A DNA stretch of 64,000 bases from RUG420 sp045642465 (GTDB lineage Bacteria > Bacillota > Clostridia > Oscillospirales > Acutalibacteraceae), in NCBI GenBank assembly GCA_045642465.1, contig JAZUIY010000016.1, positions 62,001 through 126,000 on the forward strand, read 5' to 3'. A program made the translations under genes and the position numbers. Under the pieces are notes generated by a model. It saw only the letters and a list, made by a program, of their open reading frames with translations, was not told where the DNA came from and did not search any database. How positions within the stretch are numbered: the first letter of the stretch is position 1; every line of letters starts with the position of its first letter. Positions 25,741 through 33,281 of this stretch are shown one piece after another.

Positions 25741-25772
25741 AAAAGCAGATGCATAGGCATCTGCTTTTTCTT
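25741..25772. terminator. Bidirectional terminator after mcsB
   Basis: AAAAGCAGATGC (25741-25752) and GCATCTGCTTTT (25757-25768), perfect, between convergent genes. Confidence 0.88.
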
Positions 25773-25781
25773 TTTGTCGTC

Positions 25782-26705
25782 TTAGTTTTTGTTGGTGAGA
25801 ATACTCTTGGCAATGTAGATTGGTCTGCCTTTGGCCTGCATATAAGTGCTGCCCACATATTTGGAAAGAATGCCAATGGAAATCAGTTCTACGCTGCCCA
25901 GCAGAAGGAGTGTGCCCAGCACTTTGTTGTTGCTGGCATCTCCATCCTTGCAAACCAGGTTTTTGCCTAAATACCAAAGGGAAGAGAGGAAGGCAGCTCC
26001 GCCGGCGGCCAAAGAGAAGGCCAGCGGTTTTACGGAGAAGTCCATGATGCCGTCAAAAGCGTATTTAAACAGCTTGATGAGGTTCCACTTGGATGTGCCG
26101 GAAAGCCGTTCTTCTACGGTATACGGCATGTAATAGGTTTCAAAACCCACCCAGGCGAAGAGCCCTTTGGAGAAGCGGTTGTTTTCCTTCAAGGAAAGCA
26201 GGGTGTCTCTAATGTTAGAACGGAAGGTGCGGAAGTCAGAGGCGTTGCTGACAAACGGTACATCCGTTAAGTAGTTGATGACTTTGTAGAAGCCGGCTTT
26301 TAAGAAGACCATGACTGGACTTTCTTTTCGGCCTTCCTGGTAAGCGCAGACACAGTCGGTATCCGGATGCTCATCCAGGTAATTTACCATGTCCAGAACG
26401 AAACTTGGGTTTTGCTGCAGGTCTCCGTCAATGAGAGCGGTGTAGTCCCCGGCAGCCTGTTCCAGTCCGGCGTAAATGGCAGATTCTTTGCCGAAGTTCC
26501 TTGAAAAGTTCACCACGGTAACCGGCTTGTCGGCGGTTTTTACCAAGTCCTTCAAAACGGCTGCGGTCTGGTCAAAGGAACCGTCGTTGACGAAAACGAA
26601 TTCGTAGTCCGACAGTTTCCCTTCAAAGGTTTCATTCACTTTTTGATAAAGAGGAAGGATGTTGCCTTCTTCGTTGTAGCATGGAACAATGAGCGAAAGT
26701 TTCAT
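25782..26705 (-). CDS. Family 2 glycosyltransferase, membrane-bound (GtrB/DPM-like)
   Basis: Transfers a sugar from a nucleotide donor, probably to undecaprenyl phosphate, at the inner face of the membrane. Seen: IVPCYNEEGNILPLY at the N-terminus, VNDGSFDQT, ALIDGDLQQ (the DxD metal site near residue 95), FRTFRS, and two C-terminal membrane helices (about 230-252 and 264-286). Length 307 fits the GtrB/polyisoprenyl-phosphate hexosyltransferase group. GAGGT site supports the start, and a leftward TATAAT lies at 26748-26743. No other sugar genes are near, so the product is unknown. Confidence 0.85.
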   Translation of the reverse strand: MKLSLIVPCYNEEGNILPLYQKVNETFEGKLSDYEFVFVNDGSFDQTAAVLKDLVKTADKPVTVVNFSRNFGKESAIYAGLEQAAGDYTALIDGDLQQNPSFVLDMVNYLDEHPDTDCVCAYQEGRKESPVMVFLKAGFYKVINYLTDVPFVSNASDFRTFRSNIRDTLLSLKENNRFSKGLFAWVGFETYYMPYTVEERLSGTSKWNLIKLFKYAFDGIMDFSVKPLAFSLAAGGAAFLSSLWYLGKNLVCKDGDASNNKVLGTLLLLGSVELISIGILSKYVGSTYMQAKGRPIYIAKSILTNKN

Positions 26706-26849
26706 GATGTTTACCTCGTTATCTGCGATGTAGTCTTAACCTATTATAATAAAAACTGCAAAAAATGTAACAAAAACTTCCTGAAAAGGCCAATTTTATG
26801 AACATCTCTCTAGTGTGTCATTTTTTTGTCAAATGAAACGCACTGTTTC

Positions 26850-26878
26850 TCGACTTTTAAATAGAGGAAGGGTATAAT
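26850..26878 (+). promoter_or_regulatory. Promoter for PEP carboxykinase
   Basis: TCGACT (26850-26855), 17 bases, perfect TATAAT (26873-26878), 34 bases ahead of the ATG. Confidence 0.6.
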
Positions 26879-26911
26879 TTGAACGTAAAAAAAATTAAAG
26901 GAGTAATTTCA

Positions 26912-28696
26912 ATGGAAATGCTTACCAGTAACAAATCCGTAGTTGCTTGGCTTCAAGACCGCATCGCCCTTCTTCAGCCGGACAACGTAGTTTGGATTGA
27001 TGGTTCCAAGGAACAGTTGGATGCCCTGAAGGCAGAAGCTTGTTCCACCGGTGAACTCATTAAGCTCAACGAAGAACTTCTTCCAGACTGCTATTTGCAC
27101 AGAACCGCAGTAAACGACGTAGCTAGAGTAGAAGCTCGTACCTTTATCTGCACCCCGACCAAAGAAGAAGCCGGTCCTCTGAACAACTGGATGGATCCGA
27201 CCGAAACTTACAAGATGTTGGATGACATTGCCCGCGGCAGTTACAAGGGACGTACCATGTACATCATCCCTTACTCCATGGGTCCTGTTGGTTCCAAATT
27301 CTCCAAGATTGGCTTGGAAGTAACCGACTCCATTTACGTAGTACAGAACATGGCAATTATGACCCGCGTTGGTCTGGACGTCTTAAAGGTTTTGGGCGAC
27401 TCAAACGACTGGGTACGTGGTACGCATGCCAAGTGCGACATTGACGAAGAAAAAAGATATATTTGCCAGTTCCCACAGGACAACGCCATTTACTCCGTTA
27501 ACTCCGGTTACGGCGGAAACGTTCTCTTAGGTAAAAAGTGCTTTGCACTCCGTATTGCCTCTTATCAGGCAATGAAGGAAGGCTGGCAGGCAGAACATAT
27601 GCTGATTTTGGGGATTGAAAATCCAAAGGGTGAAAAGAAATATGTCTGCGCTGCATTCCCATCCGCTTGTGGTAAGACCAACTTGGCCATGATGATTCCT
27701 CCGGAAGGTTATAAGGCCAATGGTTATAAAGTATGGACCGTTGGGGACGATATCTCCTGGATCCGCAAGGGTCCGGATGGCCGCCTCTACGCAATCAATC
27801 CGGAAAACGGCTTCTTTGGCGTAGCACCAGGCACCAACGACAAGTCCAACCCGAATGCACTGGCATCCACTAAGAAGGGTACCATCTTCACCAACGTTTG
27901 CCACAACTTAGATGACAACACCGTATGGTGGGAAGGCTTGGATAAGAATCCTCCAGAAAACGCAGAAGACTGGACCGGTAAGCCATGGAATGGCAAGGTT
28001 GACACCGACAGACCTGGTGCTCATCCAAACAGCCGTTTCACCGCTCCGGCAATCAACTGCCCATGCCTCAGCTCTGAATTCGAAAATCCGGACGGTGTTC
28101 CAATCTCCGCATTCGTATTCGGCGGCCGCCGTGCAAAACTGGCTCCTCTGGTATACCAGTCCCGTGACTGGAACCACGGTGTATTCATTGGTTCTGCTCT
28201 TTCCTCTGAAACTACCGCAGCTGCTACCGGCGCTGTTGGCGTTGTACGTCGTGACCCAATGGCTATGCGTCCATTCATCGGTTATGACTGTGGCACTTAC
28301 TTCCAGCATTGGCTGGACATCGGTAAGGAATTAGACCCTGAAAAGGCTCCTAAGATCTTTAACGTAAACTGGTTCCGCAAGGACGATGAAGGTCACTTCA
28401 TGTGGCCTGGCTTCGGCGACAACCTTCGTGTTCTGGAATGGATCATCAAGCGTTGCGACGGCGAAGTAGATGCTGTAGAAACTGAAATCGGTTACATGCC
28501 AAAGCCAGAAGATATCAATCTGGAAGGCTTGGAAGGCGAAGTTTCCTTGGACAGCCTGAAGGCAATCCTGAACGTAGATAAATCCCTCTGGGCAGAAGAA
28601 GCTAAGGGCATTGAAGAATTCTATGCTTCCCTTGGTAACACCGTTCCAAAGGAACTCTATGACAACTTGGAAACCCTAAAGAAGAACGTTCAGTAA
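26912..28696 (+). CDS. pckG: Phosphoenolpyruvate carboxykinase, GTP type
   Basis: Interconverts oxaloacetate + GTP and PEP + GDP + CO2. Length 594 and FPSACGKTNLAMM near residue 250 are those of the GTP class, with its hyper-reactive cysteine; the ATP class is shorter with a different P-loop. Also seen: YGGNVLLGKKCFALR, RKDDEGHFMWPGFGDN and RRDPMAMRPFIGYDCG. The frame opens with TTG at 26879, but AAAGGAG fits ATG 26912. Codon use is strongly biased, suggesting high expression. It is flanked by its own promoter and a strong terminator. In an anaerobe it may run in either direction (gluconeogenesis or PEP carboxylation). Confidence 0.93.
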   Translation: MEMLTSNKSVVAWLQDRIALLQPDNVVWIDGSKEQLDALKAEACSTGELIKLNEELLPDCYLHRTAVNDVARVEARTFICTPTKEEAGPLNNWMDPTETYKMLDDIARGSYKGRTMYIIPYSMGPVGSKFSKIGLEVTDSIYVVQNMAIMTRVGLDVLKVLGDSNDWVRGTHAKCDIDEEKRYICQFPQDNAIYSVNSGYGGNVLLGKKCFALRIASYQAMKEGWQAEHMLILGIENPKGEKKYVCAAFPSACGKTNLAMMIPPEGYKANGYKVWTVGDDISWIRKGPDGRLYAINPENGFFGVAPGTNDKSNPNALASTKKGTIFTNVCHNLDDNTVWWEGLDKNPPENAEDWTGKPWNGKVDTDRPGAHPNSRFTAPAINCPCLSSEFENPDGVPISAFVFGGRRAKLAPLVYQSRDWNHGVFIGSALSSETTAAATGAVGVVRRDPMAMRPFIGYDCGTYFQHWLDIGKELDPEKAPKIFNVNWFRKDDEGHFMWPGFGDNLRVLEWIIKRCDGEVDAVETEIGYMPKPEDINLEGLEGEVSLDSLKAILNVDKSLWAEEAKGIEEFYASLGNTVPKELYDNLETLKKNVQ

Positions 28697-28708
28697 TCTC
28701 AAATAGAA

Positions 28709-28745
28709 AACCCCGAAACGAATTTCGTTTCGGGGTCTTTTTTTG
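28709..28745 (+). terminator. Terminator after pckG
   Basis: CCCCGAAACG (28711-28720) and CGTTTCGGGG (28726-28735) followed by TCTTTTTTTT. Confidence 0.9.
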
Positions 28746-29189
28746 CCTTTTGGGGGGAGTAACCGGAAAGTTTTCAACTGTAAAGCGTTTCCACTTTACA
28801 GTTTTTATTTTCGAAAATAGAAAGTGTTGCTATTTTTCTATTTTGGAAACAATGTCAGGAAAATTGTGGAATGCAAGTAAAACTCTTTACGTTTTTCGGG
28901 GTCCTAAATTCTAATTTGGAAAAATAAACAGACTTTCCACCGTTTCCACCGAGTTTTCCGAAGAAGGTAAGTAAATTCCTTTACAAATTCGGAATTGGGG
29001 GACAACTCAGGCAGATGCCCAAACCAGCTTAAAATTGTGTACAATTTAATTGCGCGAAAAATCCACTGCTGAAAAGCCATTTTGAGTTTTGGAAAAGGAG
29101 AAGTTTCGAAAAGACGGACAAGAACTGCTTTCCACAGGGGAAAGGGCTTCTTTGCGGATAGATTGTGGAAAAGCAATCCTACGTTTTAT
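28746..29189. other. Gene-free AT-rich region with inverted repeats
   Basis: No convincing gene in about 440 bases. It holds a perfect 10-base inverted repeat AACTGTAAAG/CTTTACAGTT (28776-28785 and 28794-28803) followed by TTTATTTT, which looks like a second terminator; another perfect one, AAAATAGAAA/TTTCTATTTT (28814-28823 and 28835-28844); and three sites resembling DnaA boxes, the best being TTTTCCACA on the minus strand at 29164-29172. A 90-codon frame on the minus strand has no ribosome site or recognisable product. The acpP promoter begins at 29190. Confidence 0.5.
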
Positions 29190-29218
29190 TTGACATTAGC
29201 GGACGCAGTATTTAGAAT
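29190..29218 (+). promoter_or_regulatory. Promoter for acpP
   Basis: Perfect TTGACA (29190-29195), 17 bases, TAGAAT (29213-29218). Just downstream TAATAC-T-GTATTA (29228-29240) is a perfect palindrome near the start of transcription, a possible operator; it only loosely recalls a FapR site. Confidence 0.8.
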
Positions 29219-29261
29219 ATTTTTCGTTAATACTGTATTATATAAAGCGAGGTAAGCAATT

Positions 29262-29489
29262 ATGGTATTCGAAAAAATCAAAGCCATTCTCGTTGATCAG
29301 CTGGAACTGGATCCTGCCGACATCAAAATGGAATCTCGTCTCTTGGAAGACTTAGGCGCAAGCAGCCTTGACGTGGTTGACTTGGTTATGTCCATTGAAG
29401 ACGAATTCAGCATTGAAGTAACTGACGAAGCATTGGAAAACATGAACACCATTGCGGATGCAGTTCAGTTCATTGAAGCAAACATCTAA
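29262..29489 (+). CDS. acpP: Acyl carrier protein
   Basis: 75-residue acidic four-helix carrier of fatty acyl chains. The attachment motif reads LGASSLDVVDLVMSIEDEF; the serine near residue 36 would carry phosphopantetheine. The usual DSL is SSL here and the following Glu is Asp, slight departures from the fatty-acid ACP consensus. GCGAGG site precedes the ATG. No fab genes are adjacent; proS follows 27 bases later and probably shares the strong promoter. Confidence 0.92.
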   Translation: MVFEKIKAILVDQLELDPADIKMESRLLEDLGASSLDVVDLVMSIEDEFSIEVTDEALENMNTIADAVQFIEANI

Positions 29490-29516
29490 TTAAAAATTAA
29501 GGGAGTACAAAACATC

Positions 29517-30956
29517 ATGGCAAATCAGAAAAAGATGGTAGAAGACATCACCTCTATGGATGTGGACTTTGCCAAATGGTATACCGACATTGTAAAAAAA
29601 GCAGAGTTGGTAGGCTACACTAGCGTAAAGGGCTGTATGGTTATCCGTCCGTACGGTTACGCAATCTGGGAAAATATTCAGAGTATTCTGGACCGCAAGT
29701 TTAAAGAAACCGGTCACCAGAACGTGAATATGCCGATGTTTATCCCCGAAAGCCTTCTGCAGAAAGAAAAGGACCATATTGAAGGGTTTGCTCCGGAAGT
29801 TGCCTGGGTTACCCATGGTGGTAACGAAAAGCTGGAAGAACGTCTTTGCGTTCGCCCAACTTCTGAAACCCTGTTCTGTGAACACTGGGCCAACATTGTT
29901 CAGTCTTGGAGAGACCTTCCTTGCCTTTACAACCAGTGGGTAAGCGTCGTTCGTTGGGAAAAGACCACCCGTCCATTCCTTCGTTCCCGTGAATTCCTCT
30001 GGCAGGAAGGCCACACCATCCATGCAACTGCAGAAGAAGCAATTGCTGAAACCGAACAGATGCTGAACATTTATGCAGACTTCTGTGAAAAGGAATTGGC
30101 TATGCCGGTAGTTCGGGGTGCCAAGACCGAATCCGACAAATTTGCCGGCGCAGAAGCCACCTATGCCATTGAAGCATTAATGCATGACGGTAAAGCACTG
30201 CAGGCCGGTACCTCTCACTATTTCGGTGACGGTTTTGCCAAGGCCTTCGGCATTGAATTTACCAACAAGGAAAACAAACTGCAGGCACCGTTTGAAACCT
30301 CTTGGGGTGTGACCACCAGACTCATTGGTGCCATCATCATGACCCACGGTGACGACAATGGTTTGGTACTTCCTCCGGCTGTTGCTCCAATCCAGGCTGT
30401 TATCATTCCAATTGCCGCTCATAAACCGGGCGTACTGGAAAAGGCTGCCGAACTGAAGGATCAGCTGGCCAAGGATTTCCGCGTGAAATTAGACGACTCC
30501 GACAATTCCGCCGGCTGGAAGTTCTCCGAATACGAAATGAAGGGTGTTCCGGTTCGTATTGAAATCGGACCGAGAGACATGGAAAACAATCAGTGCGTAC
30601 TGGTAGATAGAATCAACCGTGAAAAGACCGTTGTTTCTTTGGATAACCTCTCTGAAGAAGTTGCCAAGAAACTGGAAGAAGTACGGGATATCATGTACCA
30701 GCGTGCATTGGAAAACAGAGAAGCAAAGACCTACCGCTGCAAGACCATTGATGAAATCAATGATGCACTGAACACCAAGGGCGACGGCTTCGTTCGCGCT
30801 ATGTGGTGTGAATCTCCGGAATGCGAAGAAAAGGTAAAGGAATTGACCGGTGCCGGCTCTAGATGTATTCCGTTTGATCAGGAAGAAATTTCCGATGTCT
30901 GTGTCTGCTGCGGAAAACCGGCTAGAACCATGGTTCTCTGGGGCAAGGCTTATTAA
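29517..30956 (+). CDS. proS: Proline--tRNA ligase, short (archaeal/eukaryote-like) type
   Basis: Class II synthetase that charges tRNA-Pro. At 479 residues and without the bacterial editing insert it belongs to the short ProS type 3 group. Seen: motif 2 VRPTSETLFC, the FLRSREFLWQEGHT block, GTSHYFGDGF, and a C-terminal zinc-like part with CESPECEEK and CVCCGKPA ending in Tyr, a hallmark of this type. AAGGGAG site supports the start. I see no T-box leader. Confidence 0.95.
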   Translation: MANQKKMVEDITSMDVDFAKWYTDIVKKAELVGYTSVKGCMVIRPYGYAIWENIQSILDRKFKETGHQNVNMPMFIPESLLQKEKDHIEGFAPEVAWVTHGGNEKLEERLCVRPTSETLFCEHWANIVQSWRDLPCLYNQWVSVVRWEKTTRPFLRSREFLWQEGHTIHATAEEAIAETEQMLNIYADFCEKELAMPVVRGAKTESDKFAGAEATYAIEALMHDGKALQAGTSHYFGDGFAKAFGIEFTNKENKLQAPFETSWGVTTRLIGAIIMTHGDDNGLVLPPAVAPIQAVIIPIAAHKPGVLEKAAELKDQLAKDFRVKLDDSDNSAGWKFSEYEMKGVPVRIEIGPRDMENNQCVLVDRINREKTVVSLDNLSEEVAKKLEEVRDIMYQRALENREAKTYRCKTIDEINDALNTKGDGFVRAMWCESPECEEKVKELTGAGSRCIPFDQEEISDVCVCCGKPARTMVLWGKAY

Positions 30957-30992
30957 GAAGTTTTGCTTGCTTTTTATAGGTATATTTGTTAC

Positions 30993-31078
30993 TATAATCA
31001 GCGTAAGTTAAAAGAAAGTTGTATGAAGAGTGACCCGACGGGCCGCTCTTCATTCTTTTTGAAGTTTTTTAAGGAGTT
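30993..31078 (+). promoter_or_regulatory. Promoter and hairpin leader of the rimP-nusA operon
   Basis: TATAAT at 30993-30998 lacks a clear -35. Downstream, ATGAAGAG (31024-31031) pairs with CTCTTCAT (31046-31053) with a CCC/GGG inner pairing, followed by TCTTTTTGAAGTTTTTT. This may be the proS terminator, an attenuator for the operon, or both. Confidence 0.5.
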
Positions 31079-31083
31079 ACCGT

Positions 31084-31587
31084 ATGGGAAAAAACAACAA
31101 GGGCGGCAACGTGGTTAGCGTAGTCCGTTCCTTAGCAGAACCTCTTGCAGAAGAGCTAGGTCTCAGCATCTGGGACATCCGCTTCCAAAAAGAGGGAACC
31201 GAACATTACCTTCGCATCTTTATTGACAAAGAGGGCGGGGTCGGCATTGATGACTGCGTCAACATGAGCCATGCCATTGACGGCCCATTGGATGAAGCAG
31301 ATCCAATTGATGTGAGCTACACCTTGGAAGTCAGCTCTCCGGGAGCAGAACGTCAGTTGACCAGAGACGAACATTTTGAACGGTACGTGGGAGAACGTAT
31401 CATGGTGAAATTAATTCGTCCTTTGGACGGCGTACGTGAATTCAAGGGGAGAATGACCGATTACACCGACGGTAACATTGCTTTCACCAGTAACGAAGGA
31501 AAATCCTTCGTGTTCCATAAAAAGGAAGCGTCCTTTGTAAAACTGGATGACTTCGAAACCTATGCAGATGATGGAAAGGATGACTAA
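31084..31587 (+). CDS. rimP: Ribosome maturation factor RimP
   Basis: Assists assembly of the 30S subunit. Length 167. Seen: the N-terminal alpha-beta domain with GLSIWDIRFQKEGTEHYLRI and DDCVNMSHAIDGPLDEAD, the family signature YTLEVSSPGAERQL near residue 80, and an SH3-like C-terminal part. It heads the conserved rimP-nusA-rnpM-ylxQ-infB-rbfA operon; the nusA start lies 5 bases after its stop. Confidence 0.93.
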   Translation: MGKNNKGGNVVSVVRSLAEPLAEELGLSIWDIRFQKEGTEHYLRIFIDKEGGVGIDDCVNMSHAIDGPLDEADPIDVSYTLEVSSPGAERQLTRDEHFERYVGERIMVKLIRPLDGVREFKGRMTDYTDGNIAFTSNEGKSFVFHKKEASFVKLDDFETYADDGKDD

Positions 31588-31592
31588 GAAAA

Positions 31593-32675
31593 ATGAATCA
31601 GGAATTTTTTGAAGCAGTAGCACTTATGGCTGCAGAAAAAGGGATTCCGGCAGAATTTCTCTATGAAAAGATTGCCAACGCCCTTGTGGTAGCTGAACGC
31701 AGAAAGTATAACGGCAAAGACGTTGTATTCTGTGAAATTGATCCGGAAGAATTGACCCTCAACGTTTATCTTCGGAAAAACGTAGTAGAAGAAATCTCCG
31801 ACGAAGACACCGACATTTTGGTAGAGGCAGCCAAGGCCTACAAAGCCAACGCTAAGCCGGGTGACATCATTGAAATCCCACTGGATACCAAAAAGTTTGG
31901 CCGTATTGATGCACAGACTGCAAAGCACGTCATCCGTCAGGGCATCCGCGAAGCAGAACGCGGACAGACCATGCAGGAATTCAAAAACCACAACCAGGAA
32001 ATTGTTACCGCTAAGGTACAGAGCATTGATGCCCGCACCGGTAACGCTACCATTGAAATTGGCCGTGGCGAAGCCCTCCTTCCAAAGGGTGAACAGATTC
32101 CTGGCGAAGAACTGCAAGATGGTGACCTGATTAAAGTCTTCATTGTAGATGTAAGAGACACCGAAAAGGGTCCAAAGGCCATGATTAGCCGTACCCATCC
32201 GGGCCTGGTTCGCCGTCTCTTCGAAACCGAAGTACCTGAAATTTATGACGGTACCGTTGAAATTAAAGAAGTATCCCGTGAAGCCGGTTCCCGTTCCAAG
32301 ATTGCTGTTTACAGTGCAGACGAGAACGTAGACGCTGTCGGCGCCTGCATCGGTCCTCGCGGTGCCCGTGTCAGCAAGGTGGTTGACCTGCTGAACGGCG
32401 AAAAGATTGACATTGTTCCATTCAGTGAAGATCCTGCTAAATTCGTTTCCGCTGCCTTGGCACCGGCTGACGTAGTTAGCGTAGAAATCCTCAGTGAAGA
32501 GGAAAAGTCCTGTAAGGTTGTTGTTCCTGACACCCAGCTTTCCCTGGCCATTGGTAACAAGGGTCAGAACGCAAGACTGGCTGCAAAACTTACCGGTTGG
32601 AAGATTGATATCAATCCGGAAAGCGGATTCTATGAATCCCCAGAGGAAGAAACCGAAGAAGCAGAAGAAGAATAA
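31593..32675 (+). CDS. nusA: Transcription termination/antitermination factor NusA
   Basis: RNA polymerase-associated factor. Domain order seen: N-terminal polymerase-binding domain (about 1-125), S1 (about 130-200, TAKVQSIDARTGNATIEIG), and two KH domains (KIAVYSADENVDAVGACIG near 235 and AIGNKGQNARLAAKLTGWKI near 315). Length 360 is typical of Bacillota, without the C-terminal repeats of enterobacteria. It ends in a short acidic tail. In this operon it often controls its own expression through the leader. Confidence 0.95.
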   Translation: MNQEFFEAVALMAAEKGIPAEFLYEKIANALVVAERRKYNGKDVVFCEIDPEELTLNVYLRKNVVEEISDEDTDILVEAAKAYKANAKPGDIIEIPLDTKKFGRIDAQTAKHVIRQGIREAERGQTMQEFKNHNQEIVTAKVQSIDARTGNATIEIGRGEALLPKGEQIPGEELQDGDLIKVFIVDVRDTEKGPKAMISRTHPGLVRRLFETEVPEIYDGTVEIKEVSREAGSRSKIAVYSADENVDAVGACIGPRGARVSKVVDLLNGEKIDIVPFSEDPAKFVSAALAPADVVSVEILSEEEKSCKVVVPDTQLSLAIGNKGQNARLAAKLTGWKIDINPESGFYESPEEETEEAEEE

Positions 32676-32703
32676 ATAACCGTTTCGAAAGAAGGATGGA
32701 AGC

Positions 32704-32973
32704 ATGCAGAAGAAAACCCCACTGAGACGCTGTTGCGGCTGTATGGAAATGAAGCCGAAAACAGAACTGTGCCGTGTGGTCCGCAGCCCGGAAGGAGAGG
32801 TATCTCTGGATTTGACCGGGAAAAAGCCGGGGCGTGGCGCCTATGTTTGCAAAAACATAGATTGCCTGAAAAAGGCCCAAAAGGCCAGACGGTTTGAACG
32901 GGAGTTCTCCATGCAAATTCCAAGTGAGATTTACGACCGAATGGAGGAAGACTTAAAAAACAATGAATCCTAA
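32704..32973 (+). CDS. rnpM: RnpM/YlxR family RNA-binding protein
   Basis: Small basic protein (89 residues, DUF448) recently linked to RNase P. Seen: CCGCMEMKPKTELCRVVR near the start and KKPGRGAYVCKNIDCLKKA, the GRGAY(V/L)C family signature. It overlaps the next gene by 11 bases. Its place between nusA and ylxQ is the usual one in Bacillota. Confidence 0.9.
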   Translation: MQKKTPLRRCCGCMEMKPKTELCRVVRSPEGEVSLDLTGKKPGRGAYVCKNIDCLKKAQKARRFEREFSMQIPSEIYDRMEEDLKNNES

Positions 32974-33277
32974 GTTTTTTAATCTACTGGGCCTTTGCAG
33001 GAAAGCCGGAAAGTTTTCCGGGGGCCACGACGCCGCATTCGAGTCCATTGCCAAAGGCAAGGCGAAAGCTTGTTTCTTGACGGCGGATGCTTCCCAGCGT
33101 CTGAAAAATGAATTCCGGGCCACGGTAGTCTATGACGGCCGCACGGTTCCGCTTTACGAACTGCCATGCACCATGCAGGAAGTACAAATTGGAATTGGTG
33201 CAAAATCCGCAGTATTCACCGTCGAAGATGACGGCTTTGCCAAAAAGCTCATTGAGCTTCTTTCAAAGGAGGACTAG
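32963..33277 (+). CDS. ylxQ: YlxQ-type L7Ae-family ribosomal-like protein
   Basis: 104-residue member of the L7Ae/L30e RNA-binding family that recognises kink-turns. Seen: NLLGLCRKAGKFSGGHDA near the start and FLTADASQRLKNEF. It overlaps rnpM and ends 4 bases ahead of infB. The precise RNA target is not known. Confidence 0.88.
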   Translation: MNPKFFNLLGLCRKAGKFSGGHDAAFESIAKGKAKACFLTADASQRLKNEFRATVVYDGRTVPLYELPCTMQEVQIGIGAKSAVFTVEDDGFAKKLIELLSKED

Positions 33278-33281
33278 ATAA

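Noticed and set aside
28904..29176. 90-codon frame on the minus strand in the pckG-acpP gap
   Set aside because: No ribosome site, low-complexity Lys/Phe/Trp composition, and no family resemblance; likely chance in AT-rich DNA.
31584..32705. 373-codon frame on the minus strand
   Set aside because: Antisense shadow of nusA with no recognisable protein.
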